64,000 bases of DNA from Paramacrobiotus metropolitanus (lineage: Eukaryota; Tardigrada; Eutardigrada; Parachela; Macrobiotidae). The first letter of the stretch is position 1, and the number at the start of each line of letters is the position of its first letter. The notes below the pieces were generated by a model. That model saw only the letters and a list, made by a program, of their open reading frames with translations. It was not told the DNA's origin and did no database searches. The position numbers were made by a program, and so were the translations under genes. Positions 33,690 through 43,356 of this stretch are shown one piece after another. The stretch covers positions 248,001 through 312,000 of the forward strand of contig NW_026570262.1 in the NCBI RefSeq assembly GCF_019649055.1, read 5' to 3'.

Positions 33690-34679
33690 CTATCTTGGAC
33701 AGCTGAAGCGCAATCGGTTCCACAGCGACACAACGTACTCGGTCAGTTTCGTCAGACTGGCCAGCACAAAGAGCGGATCCAGTAAGATTTGCAAAGCAAA
33801 CAATTGGGTTAACCATGGGCCGAAAAGTTTCATCTGCAATGTTGGAATCCCGATCATCATATGAATATCGTAGAAAATCATGCCCGGAAGCCAACAAACG
33901 GTGGCGGATAGCGCAAACAAACTTATGATGAGGAAGGGTCGCGTTCTAACGCGCTGGGAGTGTGTGTGCACCGGGCCAATAGGTCCGCTGGGCAGAGAAG
34001 TCGAAGGGTGCCCTGAAGTTACTGGCGCCCTTGCTCTCCGTCTTTGCATCAGCTTCCAAACCACGAACAGGTACGATACCGGGACCAGGATTTTTGGCAG
34101 ATCGAAAGCGACAATACCGGCGACCTCGATGTAAACCGACTGGACCAAAGGATTCACCGAACATCCCTTTTCAAGCGGTAAACGGTAGTAAAGATCATCC
34201 AGTACAATCAGTGGCACAAACAAGACATGCGCGTACACCACAATAACCAGGCACAGCAGCCAAGCGACCCATGTCGTGTGACGATCCCGGTAGGATACGG
34301 GCCGCAGAATGGCCCAACCACGACTGATTACAATGAGCAGATGGATGTGCAGAATGATCGGGACGCCGATCCACGTCAAATAGATTGTAAGAGTGCATAT
34401 TGGGCGATAAACGAACTGGCTGAACCAAAAGCCCAGCAGATGGCGTGGGTCCAGCGCCGTGTATATGAAGTTGCTGCCGAGGAGAACGATGATATAAATA
34501 TCGAAAGGTGTGCGTCGTCCTCTCAACAGTATGCCTAACACAAAGCCGTTAAGTAAAAGGGCAGCGACGGTTGAAGCTATTATTCCGGGAGTTGGAACCG
34601 CCACGCTGGACGTGTTGGCTGACCGTTGGACTTCCAGCGTGGCATTTGCCGAAGCGTTGAAAAAATTTGGAAATACCAT
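33690..34679 (-). CDS. Class A GPCR, intact copy 5 of the array
   Basis: ATG 34679 (MVFPNFFNASANAT) is the first ATG in frame; 329 residues, intronless. The N-terminus is glycosylation-prone. Helices: LLLNGFVLGILLRG (TM1), DIYIIVLLGSN (TM2), TM3 ending VISRGWAILRPV where others have NR at the DRY position, TM4 LLCLVIVVYAHVLFVPL, TM5 DLPKILVPVSYLF, TM6 CWLPG, TM7 DPLFV. Loss of the Asn before Arg in TM3 is particular to this copy. The C-tail is short. Receptor for an unknown ligand at the plasma membrane. Its first 116 coding-region bases are identical to copy 3. Confidence 0.9.
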   Translation of the reverse strand: MVFPNFFNASANATLEVQRSANTSSVAVPTPGIIASTVAALLLNGFVLGILLRGRRTPFDIYIIVLLGSNFIYTALDPRHLLGFWFSQFVYRPICTLTIYLTWIGVPIILHIHLLIVISRGWAILRPVSYRDRHTTWVAWLLCLVIVVYAHVLFVPLIVLDDLYYRLPLEKGCSVNPLVQSVYIEVAGIVAFDLPKILVPVSYLFVVWKLMQRRRARAPVTSGHPSTSLPSGPIGPVHTHSQRVRTRPFLIISLFALSATVCWLPGMIFYDIHMMIGIPTLQMKLFGPWLTQLFALQILLDPLFVLASLTKLTEYVVSLWNRLRFSCPR

Positions 34680-35301
34680 GACCGTAATCACGCTTTTGGC
34701 AACTGCAGCCGATATGGGGAGCTAACGAAAGTCGAAATAACTTTCGTTCTATGTGACTGGTATGAGCCTCTACTCGCAAGCATGAAGTCGAATTAAAGCT
34801 CATTGACTTGTTTTCGGCTGCAGTGCTACGCTTTTTGTTAGTACAAACCGCAAATAACTGCCTTAATAATTGCTATCCACATGCTGCATTCGTTACATAT
34901 ACGCGTACAATAGTTGAAGTTCGCATAATCCTGCTTGTAATGGTGAGTGGCGACGCGAGTCACGCGATGTATCCAAATGGAAAACTTCCAGTCGAGAAAG
35001 CGTAATGGATATCCGGCCTTGCTATTGAGGTGTACGCAATTTTAATTGCTCAGAATTATTTGCCGGAGTGTAAAAGAACTGGGTAAACAGATCTTCGCTC
35101 CGATTATTAAACTGCTAAACTATCCTGCCGCGGAATGTTTAACAAAAGATGAGGATTGTGGAGCAATCAGGTATCGGCTACTACACCGGCCAAGACAAAG
35201 GACGACAAAGGCATACTGTAGGTCTACCCATATAAGAGTACTGATCCGATCATAATTGATCCTTCCTAATGACTGTCTGTGCAAGTGAGTACTTGCCGGA
35301 T
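34680..35301. other. 5' flank of GPCR copy 5
   Basis: Shared array flank. ATGTATCCAAATGGAAAACTTCC near 34967 parallels 28205 and 42670, and AATGACTGTCTGTGCAAGTGAGTACTTGCC near 35268 parallels 47824-47873. Homology stops at about 35301, where the DIRS-type element begins. Confidence 0.5.
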
Positions 35302-35487
35302 GTTATTTATTTGATTTGATTTATTTTCTTGTGCAACGGGGCAGCGTCACTGCGCGCTCGGCAACCAAGTGTTAAAATCCGTGGTGAGCGAGTGCCGGTA
35401 ATGGGATGGGAAACCGAGAAGGAGGCCAGAGCGGACAGATGTCGCCGTTTCGATTAGGAGGTCGAAGACGCGCGCCCATTGCTCCCC

Positions 35488-36492
35488 CTAGCCTTCCTTC
35501 TGGCCACTTGCCCCCAAACAAGACGTTCCGTACAGGTTTACTTGACTGGGATTGGTCTTTCGGATGTAGCGACGCACACAGGTGCTCTTCCACCGTCCGG
35601 CTCGCATGATATCCGGCTCAGGAATGTTTCCTTCGGCTGCGGTAGTGGCTGCTCCAATGCGAAGGCTGTGCGTGTTTAGGCGGTCGCGTTCGGGGTGGAC
35701 CCAGAGCAGCTTCCGGATGTGGTGCAGCACGGATGCTCGTGTGAGGTGTTGACCCGAGCGAAAGGAGAAGAATGGACTGTCCGCTCGGGCTCTGGTGGTG
35801 CGGCTATGGATGTAGCGTTCGTATGCTCGCACCGGACAAACCGAGCGGTTAGTCGCAGTCAAGCGAAGTACAACGCCACTTCCGAGTTGGTCGGTTTTTG
35901 AACGTTTGATGTGCACTGTAATGGCGTCGTCTTCCGTCTCCACGTCGCGCGACAGCAGAGTGCGGTGGCGGTCATGAGACGTCGGTGATGGTGAGACGAG
36001 CTCGCTTATGCGCATGAAACCGAAGAATGCCATGGTGAAGGCACACCACAGCATACTGATATCAGAGACGTCCAGTGCGCTGAGACGCAGGCGGTCCTTC
36101 AGTTTGCGCATCAGTGGCATGGTGATCGGAAGTCGTTTCTCTGATTTGGACGCTGACAGTCGGACGAAGCCACTGATCGTGCGCTTGACGATGTCAGCGT
36201 TGGCTGGGCTATCAGCATCGGCTTCGCGATGCAGGTTGTGGATGGCGGCCACGTAGACTTTGGCGGTGCTTACGCTGGCGCCTCCATCGTGTAGGCTGGC
36301 GATAAACCGGGCCACGGTAGTTGGCTCCGCTGGCAGTGGTGTAAGACGGCGAGCAGTGCAGAAGTTGATGAAGCGCGTTGCTCCTACCCGGTATGTGGAC
36401 CGTGTGGATGTTGCGATGTGGGCTTCCAGGAGACGGCTCAGCGATGGGGATGCTCGTAGGTTAGGCGGAGATCGTTGAAGATATTCGGGCAC
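35488..36492 (-). CDS. Tyrosine recombinase of the DIRS-type element
   Basis: The frame starts inside the 3' end of the reverse transcriptase ORF (about 55-bp overlap) without an ATG nearby, so it is probably expressed from the shared transcript. The N-terminal core-binding part has STRSTYRVGATRF. Catalytic residues are visible: Arg in FFGFMRISEL, Lys/Arg in the KRSKTDQ strand, His-x-x-Arg in HSLRIGAATTAA, Trp in GRWKS, and Tyr in RRYIR. This is the R-H-R-Y set of phage-integrase-type recombinases, which inserts the circular cDNA without making target duplications. The frame is intact to the stop. Confidence 0.85.
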   Translation of the reverse strand: MPEYLQRSPPNLRASPSLSRLLEAHIATSTRSTYRVGATRFINFCTARRLTPLPAEPTTVARFIASLHDGGASVSTAKVYVAAIHNLHREADADSPANADIVKRTISGFVRLSASKSEKRLPITMPLMRKLKDRLRLSALDVSDISMLWCAFTMAFFGFMRISELVSPSPTSHDRHRTLLSRDVETEDDAITVHIKRSKTDQLGSGVVLRLTATNRSVCPVRAYERYIHSRTTRARADSPFFSFRSGQHLTRASVLHHIRKLLWVHPERDRLNTHSLRIGAATTAAEGNIPEPDIMRAGRWKSTCVRRYIRKTNPSQVNLYGTSCLGASGQKEG

Positions 36493-38035
36493 GGCGTTGG
36501 AAGTGCATCCGCTAGCGGTGCGAGACGTCGAAAACGCAATACCTGGAAACGAGATAGTGCATCAGCTATGCCGTTGTCCACGCCTCTAACATGTTTGAGC
36601 GTAAAGGTCATGTTGTTATCCGCGGCTGCAGCCGTCATGCGACGCATGAGATCTAACACGTCTGGATTCTTTGACCGAAGACTCTCCCACGCTCGTGTTG
36701 CGCCTTCGTTGTCGGTGTGGAAGATGATCTTCCAGCACCACAACCGCTTCCCCCAAACAAGCATTGCTAATAGAATCGGAACCATTTCGAGGTATTCAAT
36801 GGGAACCGATAGCTCGTGAATCCAAGACGGCCAACGCTGATGGAACCATTCACCATTGAAGTACGCTCCCAGACCGATTGTGCCGGAAGCATCCGTGTAC
36901 AGGTGGAGGATGTCGGAGGTGCTCCACGATGGCTTTATGAAGGAGGCGGTCCCGTTCCACTTCGGGAGGAAGGTGCGCCACCAGTCAATGTCGCGGTGAA
37001 AGTCCGTATTGAGGTATATCGTGCGTTGGCCATGTTGTTCTGACAAAAGTCGGATGAGCCGGCGGGTGAAAAGCCGGCTGGTGGGGACACATTTTGATGC
37101 AAATTGCAGTGTGCCGATCAAGCTTTGGAGCTCTGATGCACTGCATTGTGTGCGGTTTGACCAAGACTGAAGGGCGTCTAGGATCTCTTGGTGCTTACCG
37201 GGAGGTAAACTTACTGTGTGGGCAACAGTGTCTAGGACAATGCCGAGGAATGTCAACCGAGTTGCGGGTCCTTCGGTTTTGTCTTCAGCGAGAGGGACCC
37301 CAAGCTCGTTGCACGTCTCGCGCATTGAATGCATTAGCGTTGCACACTGTCCCGTTCTCGGGCGGCCGAGGAACAAGAAGTCGTCAACGTAATGCAAGAT
37401 TGATGACAAGCCGCAGCTTCTGGAGACCGCCCAGTAGACGGCCTCCGCGAACTGTTCGAAAAGGTAGGGAGCTGAGCGATACCCAAATGGCAAAACTATG
37501 TCGAAATAGTAATTACCGTCATGGCAGTATCCAAGGAGGTTCCAATCTTCTCGGCGGACGGGAATGTGGCGGAAGGCGGATTTGATGTCCATCTTTGCCA
37601 TTTCTGTAGACGGTCCGAGGTCAAGGATGATCCGAATGGCATCGTCGACGGAGCAGTACTGCAGTGGCATGTTGTCCGTTGAGATGGAATCATTGACGCT
37701 TTGACCCACTGGTTGTGATAGATCCACGATGGTTCGGATCTCCCCGTTTTCTTTTCGCGGACGCCCAAGGCGTTTACGACAAAGTTTTCCAGAGGCGGTT
37801 GCGTGAATGGGCCGGCAGTGTGTCCCCGGGCGACCTCTTTCTGGATGCTGGTTCCCAGAGCGCGGTGGTGTTTCCGGGCTGTGTGTGAGTTTGTGAGTTG
37901 GGAGTGTGGCGGGAAAACTGTGGTCCGCGGTAGCCAAGATCGACGCCGGTTATTAAGGAAGAAACAATAAAAGAAACAAAACGTGGGTTAGGATGGTCAG
38001 CCAGCAGTCTCGCAAAGGCCTCTGGTCGCAGGGGT
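36438..38035 (-). pseudogene. Reverse transcriptase/RNase H of the DIRS-type element, two frame breaks
   Basis: Three frames together give one polymerase. The first part (ARLLADHPNPRFV, LGYRGPQF; about 38030-37900), a second (IQKEVARGHTAGPF, NALGVRE; about 37865-37755) and a third (IVDLSQPVGQSVND onward, 37740-36438). The third contains MDIKSAFRHIPV, LPFGYRSAPYLF and the catalytic YVDD (about 37361-37350), then RNase H with LYTDASGTIGLGAYF and FHTDNEGA. Both changes fit single-base losses. It copies element RNA into DNA in intact relatives. Here it is broken unless the breaks are assembly errors. Confidence 0.85.
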
Positions 38036-38065
38036 GTCGTGACCTTTGCTGGCACTGTGGCAATG

Positions 38066-39487
38066 TCAGTTGGCGTTGCGACACTGCGGAGCCTTGTGGC
38101 CGGCCCCTCCACAGGTGAGGCAGACGTGCTTGAACTGCCGCTTACATGGCTCGGTGCAGTTGGTGAAGTTGTAGTTCTTGCAGATATTGTTGCCGTCTGC
38201 GGCGGTGCTTGTCCGAAAGGGCTGCTGTTGGTGACCCGGGAATCCTTTGCGTGGTACCGGGCACTGCGCGATGAAATGACCACTGGATCCGCAGTTTCTG
38301 CAGGTGTCGCGCTCGTTGGGGGCCCTCTGGTTCCGGTCGCGCACGTGGAGTTCCGACGTCGCTTCCCGGTGACCGTTTTGGATGGTGTCGGCGTAGGTGT
38401 CGTCGTGCTGGTGTCCCCATAGATCAAAGTTGTATGGGTGAGCCGTCATGTACGTTCGGAACTGCTTGTCGTAATCAAGCCATTGATCTACTGGGATACC
38501 ACGGTCGGCGTATCCAGCCATCAAGTCTTGATACTTCAGAAGAGGAATGGTCAGTTCAGGAATGACAGACGTCCGATATGCAGCGAATACGGTAAAAGCG
38601 CGGATCCATGCCGGAAATGAGTCTACTGTGACGTGTCCATCATGCGGTTTCAAAATGACATGACCTTTGCTGATCACCATTTTCGATGCTCCGTCCCTGG
38701 GCTTCTCCACCCGATTCTTTGGCAGGAGGCTGTCAAAGTCGACATATCGGGTCGGATCCAGCAGTTTGGAGCGGACTTTCTCGGGTACAGCCGGCAGATG
38801 GCGTGATTGACGATAGTGGGTATCTGCCAAGTCACCCAGTCTGCTGAATACGTCACGGCGGCCAAGTCTGTCTTTGAGAGTGCGGCGAGGGGGAGAGTCT
38901 TCGGAACGTGAGCTGGATTGCGACGTGCTCTTACCTCGATCGTTGCGGTGTCTTCCATGGCTTCTGGAGCGTTTCCGGTGTGGTCGCGGGTTGCTCTCGC
39001 TCGTAATATGACGCTGGTCATTGTCGCCGATGCGGACCCGGAGATGTGGACCCGTGTCCGATGACGGGGACATACGAGCGTCCGGGTGGGGATTCAGCAT
39101 TTGCAGTATGCTGTCGATCTGCTGCTGCTGCTTTGCCTGCTGCTGAATCAGGGTTCTGATGTCTGACTGCTGTGATGCCGGCAGTACAACCTGAACCTCC
39201 GAGTTGACGGCAGGCGGTGGCGGTGTTCCGGGTCCTACGCGCTTTGTCGTGGCAGCGCCTGCGGCGGGGGTTGGGTTGAGGATGTGCAGGATACTGTCCA
39301 ATTGTTGCTGCTGCTTGGCCTGCTGCTCAATCAGAGTTCTCAAGTCTGGCTGCTGAGATGCCGGTTGCACAACGTGAACTACTGAGTTGACGGCAGGTGG
39401 CGGTGGTGTCGCAGGCCTCCCGCGTTTTCTCGGTGGCCGGCTGGCTGGTGGTGCGGGATTGTTCTTGGGATCCTTCTTCGGTGGCAT
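38066..39487 (-). CDS. Gag-like nucleic-acid-binding protein of the DIRS-type element
   Basis: 473 residues from ATG 39487. The N-terminal third has two imperfect copies of a Gln-rich coiled stretch (LRTLIEQQAKQQQQLDSIL and IRTLIQQQAKQQQQIDSIL), separated by Pro-rich linkers. A basic, Arg/Ser-rich region follows (about 170-215). Near the C-terminus are a CCHC knuckle (396-409, CRNC...GH...C), a CCCH-like finger (436-454) and a second CCHC knuckle (456-469, CLTC...GH...C). It would coat element RNA and multimerise through the coiled stretches. The frame is complete. Confidence 0.85.
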   Translation of the reverse strand: MPPKKDPKNNPAPPASRPPRKRGRPATPPPPAVNSVVHVVQPASQQPDLRTLIEQQAKQQQQLDSILHILNPTPAAGAATTKRVGPGTPPPPAVNSEVQVVLPASQQSDIRTLIQQQAKQQQQIDSILQMLNPHPDARMSPSSDTGPHLRVRIGDNDQRHITSESNPRPHRKRSRSHGRHRNDRGKSTSQSSSRSEDSPPRRTLKDRLGRRDVFSRLGDLADTHYRQSRHLPAVPEKVRSKLLDPTRYVDFDSLLPKNRVEKPRDGASKMVISKGHVILKPHDGHVTVDSFPAWIRAFTVFAAYRTSVIPELTIPLLKYQDLMAGYADRGIPVDQWLDYDKQFRTYMTAHPYNFDLWGHQHDDTYADTIQNGHREATSELHVRDRNQRAPNERDTCRNCGSSGHFIAQCPVPRKGFPGHQQQPFRTSTAADGNNICKNYNFTNCTEPCKRQFKHVCLTCGGAGHKAPQCRNAN

Positions 39488-39700
39488 TGTGGGGTAGTTG
39501 GATGCGGGGAGATAATTTTTGAAGAGGAGATTATGGAAAGGTCACTCGTATCAGTTGTCAGTTTAGCACACGCACGCACCGCTGTTCAAGCACGTAACAG
39601 AAAAACTGCACACGTTAACAGTCGTCAGTTTAGCAAAATATTCAAGCTTAGCTAGTGGCAATAATCGAGAATGAGTTCTGCATTCAGTCAGCTTAGCATG

Positions 39701-40160
39701 ATAAGAACATCGTATCCGGGAAAGTAATATAATAGGTCAGCAAGACAAAGACAGCCAGAGAGCAAAAACAGGTCACCCGGATTTTAACTCTAGTTAATGA
39801 ATTAACTAACACTTAAACAAACCGGCAAGCAGTTATTGCATTAAGGCATAGTAATGTCCAAGAGAAGCATGGCCAGATCAAAGGAGCAAATATAACAAGG
39901 AAACGATAGAAATTCAACAACAGTAAATTGAATTGTTATGAACATTATCAGAGGAGGTGCTGACATTATCACGAGTACAGATATATACTGTACCAGTGTA
40001 CCTAGTTTAAACCATTTTGTTAGTGACTAACACTACTCTGGCGCACTCAGACCGGAAACGTTCTAACCGATGATTCAGATTGACCCCTGTTGCAAAAACA
40101 AAAAATTTACAACTTTCTTTATTTTTGGCATGTAGCTGCTAAATTATGTTTTGTTGTTTT
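39701..40160. other. Between DIRS element and next GPCR relic
   Basis: No gene seen. May include the uncertain left end of the DIRS-type element. Confidence 0.35.
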
Positions 40161-40164
40161 GATA

Positions 40165-40215
40165 TAGTGTTCCGTTGCCCGTAGCGTTCCAAATAGGTGG
40201 TAATACCATGACAAT
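40165..40215 (-). pseudogene. GPCR copy 6, only the first codons remain
   Basis: The minus strand reads ATG-V-L-P-P-I-W-NATGNGT, matching the glycosylation-rich starts of the other receptors. Upstream (40215-40680) it keeps the usual array flank. The receptor body is gone. Confidence 0.7.
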
Positions 40216-40685
40216 AACTACTGGCGACCTCTGACAACTGGAGCCATGATTTTAAGCCAAGAAATCTGCATTTGAACCTGTAAGGCGTTTTGTGCAAACA
40301 ACATTCGCTGCATCATAAAAATCGATCACGAGGCCTATCGAAGCGGAATATTGTAATTATCCCACGCATTCAGTAAACATTACAGTACTTATTCTACCTG
40401 TAGTGGTGTATTTCGTTACGCCTCATACAAGTTCATGCAACCATGTAGAAAACGTGCAAGTAAATGAAGCATATTAAAATGAAATTTTGTTCGCTGGGAT
40501 TGATTTCAGCTGCTAGTCACCCGATCCAGCTGCAGAGTGGGTAGCAAAAGAATTGGAGCGGCTGGGTATTCTGGGTTCGGCGCTATTTGTACACTGAATG
40601 GCTGATACTTTGCAGCCGTATGGTCACAATCCAGTTTTATGACCGGAGCAGTGCATGGAAGATGTGACGTGCGAAATCGAGTTCC
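40216..40685. repeat. 5' flank of lost GPCR copy 6
   Basis: CATTCGCTGCATCATAAAAATCGATCACGA and TCGAAGCG match 20185-20230, and GTAGCAAAAGAATTGGAGCG matches the region at 20470. Non-coding. Confidence 0.6.
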
Positions 40686-40829
40686 CCTTCTACAGTATAT
40701 ATCCCGGGCTTGCACCCCCTAGGGAATCAGATTTCGTAACGATTTATGTCGTCGTATATATAGCCATATGGTTTGTATACATTGCTTTGAAAACCGCTTG
40801 TGGGCGCACATCATTTTGCCCGTTGCCGA

Positions 40830-40985
40830 AATATAACGATTTAAATGGGACAAAAAGTTGAAACGCACTTTCGTGTACATTACAAAAGTGTCGTTAGTAT
40901 CCAATCTTCTGGGAACTTTGCTGTAAACGACACATGACTATGAAATCAAATCTGAACCAAAGATGAACATTGTAGCGTTTGTCTG
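40830..40985. repeat. Repeat related to 22620-22790
   Basis: CGATTTAAATGGGACAAAA, CCAATCTTCTGGGA and GACACATGACTATGAA match in order. It directly abuts the TTAA element that starts at 40994. Confidence 0.55.
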
Positions 40986-40993
40986 GAATTTAA

Positions 40994-41671
40994 GGGCAGT
41001 GGGCCGGTACATGGTGCCAAATTCGTGTACATGCACGAAAAGTTACACTTTTGCGCAATCGGAAACACATTTTTGTTGCGGTTTATGACATTCTGTAGCC
41101 AGAAGATTTGTATACACTGGTGTGAAAACCGTTTGTGCGCGCAACATCCGGTTCGGGAGTTAAGGTGTTAGAAAATTCCAAAAAGTTTAAATGCATACAA
41201 GTGTACCAAAAGTCTCATTATGGACCGATCTCCTTCAAATTTTGCAAGTAAATGCACATGGCCATGAAGATCGTTTTTACACCGATCCGGACTTCCATGA
41301 TTTTTTTCAAATTTTGAAATGAATTTTTAAATTTTTGAAATTCATTTTAAAATTCGAAAAACAGGCTAAAACAGTGCATCGGTGTAAAAACGTCCTTCGT
41401 GGTTATGTGCATTTACGTGAAAAATTTGAAGGAGATCAGCCCATAATGAGACTTTTGGTACACCTGAATGCATTTAAACTTTTCGGAATTTTCTAACAGC
41501 CATAACTCCCGAACCGGGTGTTGCGCGAACAAACGGTTTTCACACCAGTGTATACAAATCTTCTGGTTACAGAATGTCATAAACCGAAACAACAATGTGT
41601 TTGGAAGTGCGCGAAAGTTTAAGTTTTTGTGTATGTACACGAATTTGGTACCATGTGCCGGTCCACTTCCC
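40994..41671. mobile_element. TTAA-flanked fold-back element, copy 2
   Basis: Starts GGGCAGTGGGCCGGTACATG and ends CCGGTCCACTTCCC. TTAA is at 40990-40993 and 41672-41675. The arms are inverted copies and are closely similar to the element at 18120-18746, including AACATCCGGTTCGGGAGTTA near the centre of the left arm. Non-coding. Confidence 0.85.
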
Positions 41672-41804
41672 TTAAATGATTTCCTAAAATTTCCCCCTTA
41701 CATAGACTCGATTGAATTCCTTCTATAAGTTCCTTCAAAAGCACTGTGGGACGGTTTAACGAAATGTTTCTTGTCCGGATGCGTAGATAAAGGTATGTAA
41801 TTTT

Positions 41805-42415
41805 TTATTTTTGGCAGCAGATGCGCAACCGATTCCACAGACACAACGTACTCGGCCAGTTTCGTCAGACTGGCCAGCACAAAGAGCGGATTTAGTAGGA
41901 CTTGCAACGAAAACAGTTGGGTCATCACAGGGCCGTAAATTTTATTTGCTTGGCTGGAATGCCGGTGACCTTTTGAATGTCGGAAAGAATCATACCTGGC
42001 AGCCAAAAAACCAGGGCGGACAACGCAAACAAAATCATAACCACGATTGACCACAATCAGCAGATGGATATGCAGGATGATCGGGACGGCGATCCATGGC
42101 AAATAAATGACAAGAGTGAGCTGGAATGTTAAACGGAATGGCTGTACCAAAAGCCCAGCAGATGGCGTGGATCCAGCGCCGTATAGAGGAAGTTGCTGCC
42201 CTGGAGAACGACCATGTAGATGTCAAATGGTGGAGACTGTCCTTTCAACAGTATGCAGAACACAAAACCGTTAAGAAGCAGAGCTGCGACGGTTGTGGCT
42301 ATCATACCGGGAGTTGGAATCTTTATATGGGTGGTGTTAGGCTGTTAGCAGACTGTGGGAATTTCAGTGTGGCATTTGTTGAAGCATTGGAAACGTTTGG
42401 AAATGTCATGACGGT
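41805..42415 (-). pseudogene. GPCR copy 7 with internal deletion
   Basis: TM1-TM2 sequence lies at 42415-42165. TM3 (PIILHIHLLIVVNRG) joins directly near 42045 to sequence from the end of TM6, skipping TM4, TM5 and most of TM6. TM7 (LLNPLFVLASLTKL, here with the canonical NP) follows to about 41810. Additional frame changes separate the pieces. It cannot form a seven-helix receptor. Confidence 0.85.
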
Positions 42416-42935
42416 TATCACTCGGGGACTCGTTTTTGGCATCTGCAGCCGACTTGTGGAGCGAACTGAAATCTAAATAAATTTAAACCCGTTCTATGTG
42501 ATTGTGATATGTGCGTCTACTCATAAGCATGATATGAAATTTCAGCTGCGGAGTATTTGATTGATCTGCGGATGCGATGCTACGTTTTCCGAAGTGAAAA
42601 CCGCAACAACGGCGCTGCACACACTGCATTCGCGACATATACAATAATGTTCTGCATAATCCACCTTGCGATGCATTCACCTGGAAAACTTCCAGATGGA
42701 CAAGCGTACCGAGTATCCGGCGTCTTCATTCAGGAGGATGAAATTTTAATTTCTCGGGATTGCTGCGGTATTGTACAAGCAACTGGTTTAACATATCATA
42801 GGAAAAGAAGGTTCTTATCATCGGTTTTCACAATGCATTTAGCAGCATGCATGTTTGCGCCAACTTAAAGTGATCCAGACCAAATAAAGAGAAACTCCGG
42901 TGAAAGGGCTGGACTAGGCTCGCACAGCCACTCGC
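42416..42935. repeat. 5' flank of GPCR copy 7
   Basis: Homologous to 28060-28600 and 34760-35020 (for example GCATTCACCTGGAAAACTTCCAG). Non-coding. Confidence 0.5.
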
Positions 42936-42941
42936 AAAAAA
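42936..42941 (-). terminator. RNA polymerase III-type T6 terminator
   Basis: Six T residues on the minus strand, two bases after the tRNA-like sequence. Confidence 0.5.
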
Positions 42942-42943
42942 CC

Positions 42944-43014
42944 TGCCGATTGAGGGAATCGAACCCACAACCTCCATACTCTAAGGCCGAGAGAGGCACC
43001 ACTAGGCTATCGGC
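42944..43014 (-). tRNA. tRNA-like sequence (degenerate tRNA or SINE head)
   Basis: The minus strand has a perfect A box (TAGCCTAGTGG) and B box (GGTTCGATTCC) spaced as in tRNAs. GCCGAT at the 5' end pairs with ATCGGC at the 3' end. The T arm forms with one mismatch, and a T6 run follows. The D and anticodon arms do not fold well, so I do not assign an amino acid. It is absent from the homologous flank at 28590-28680, so it was inserted after duplication and may be the head of a tRNA-derived SINE. Confidence 0.5.
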
Positions 43015-43356
43015 AAAGCATACAAAATGTATTGAAATATTCTATCGAACGATCCTATAGAGAGCGGATGCCGCTCTGACACCGGCCTATGTAAACACCC
43101 ATTTTTTCTAATGAGTGGAGAAGATTACTCGTACAAGAGCAGGGATTACGAGTGCACCCAACTCGTTTGGTCAAGACCGAGTTAATCTTTGGCGTTAGTG
43201 TATGATACGGTGAAATTATTAATAAAGGTTTAATTCATTAACGTCCGCACACAATCTGGGTTCAAACCCAATTCGGGGTAGCAGACACGCCATAAGTAAA
43301 AAAAGAGAAGCATAGAACAACATAGAACAACAACAGGTCAGCATTTCCGCAAGTAT

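Larger units (their letters stand above)
35302..39700 (-). mobile_element. DIRS-type tyrosine-recombinase retrotransposon
   Basis: On the minus strand it carries, in order, gag-like ORF, reverse transcriptase/RNase H and tyrosine recombinase, the gene order of DIRS-like elements. The right-hand edge (35302) is placed where array flank homology stops. The left edge is uncertain, between about 39500 and 40160. Three direct copies of GTCAGTTTAGCA-like sequence lie upstream of gag (about 39557, 39625, 39686). I could not identify the terminal inverted or split direct repeats. Two frame breaks in the polymerase ORF suggest an inactive copy. Confidence 0.85.

Noticed and set aside
37094-37585. 163-codon plus-strand frame, and others at 38039-38422 and 44645-45922
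   Set aside because: Antisense shadows of the DIRS polymerase and gag and of LINE ORF2.
43255-43290. GGTTCAAACC as a possible tRNA B box
   Set aside because: It is part of a palindrome (GGGTTCAAACCC), with no matching A box or acceptor stem nearby.
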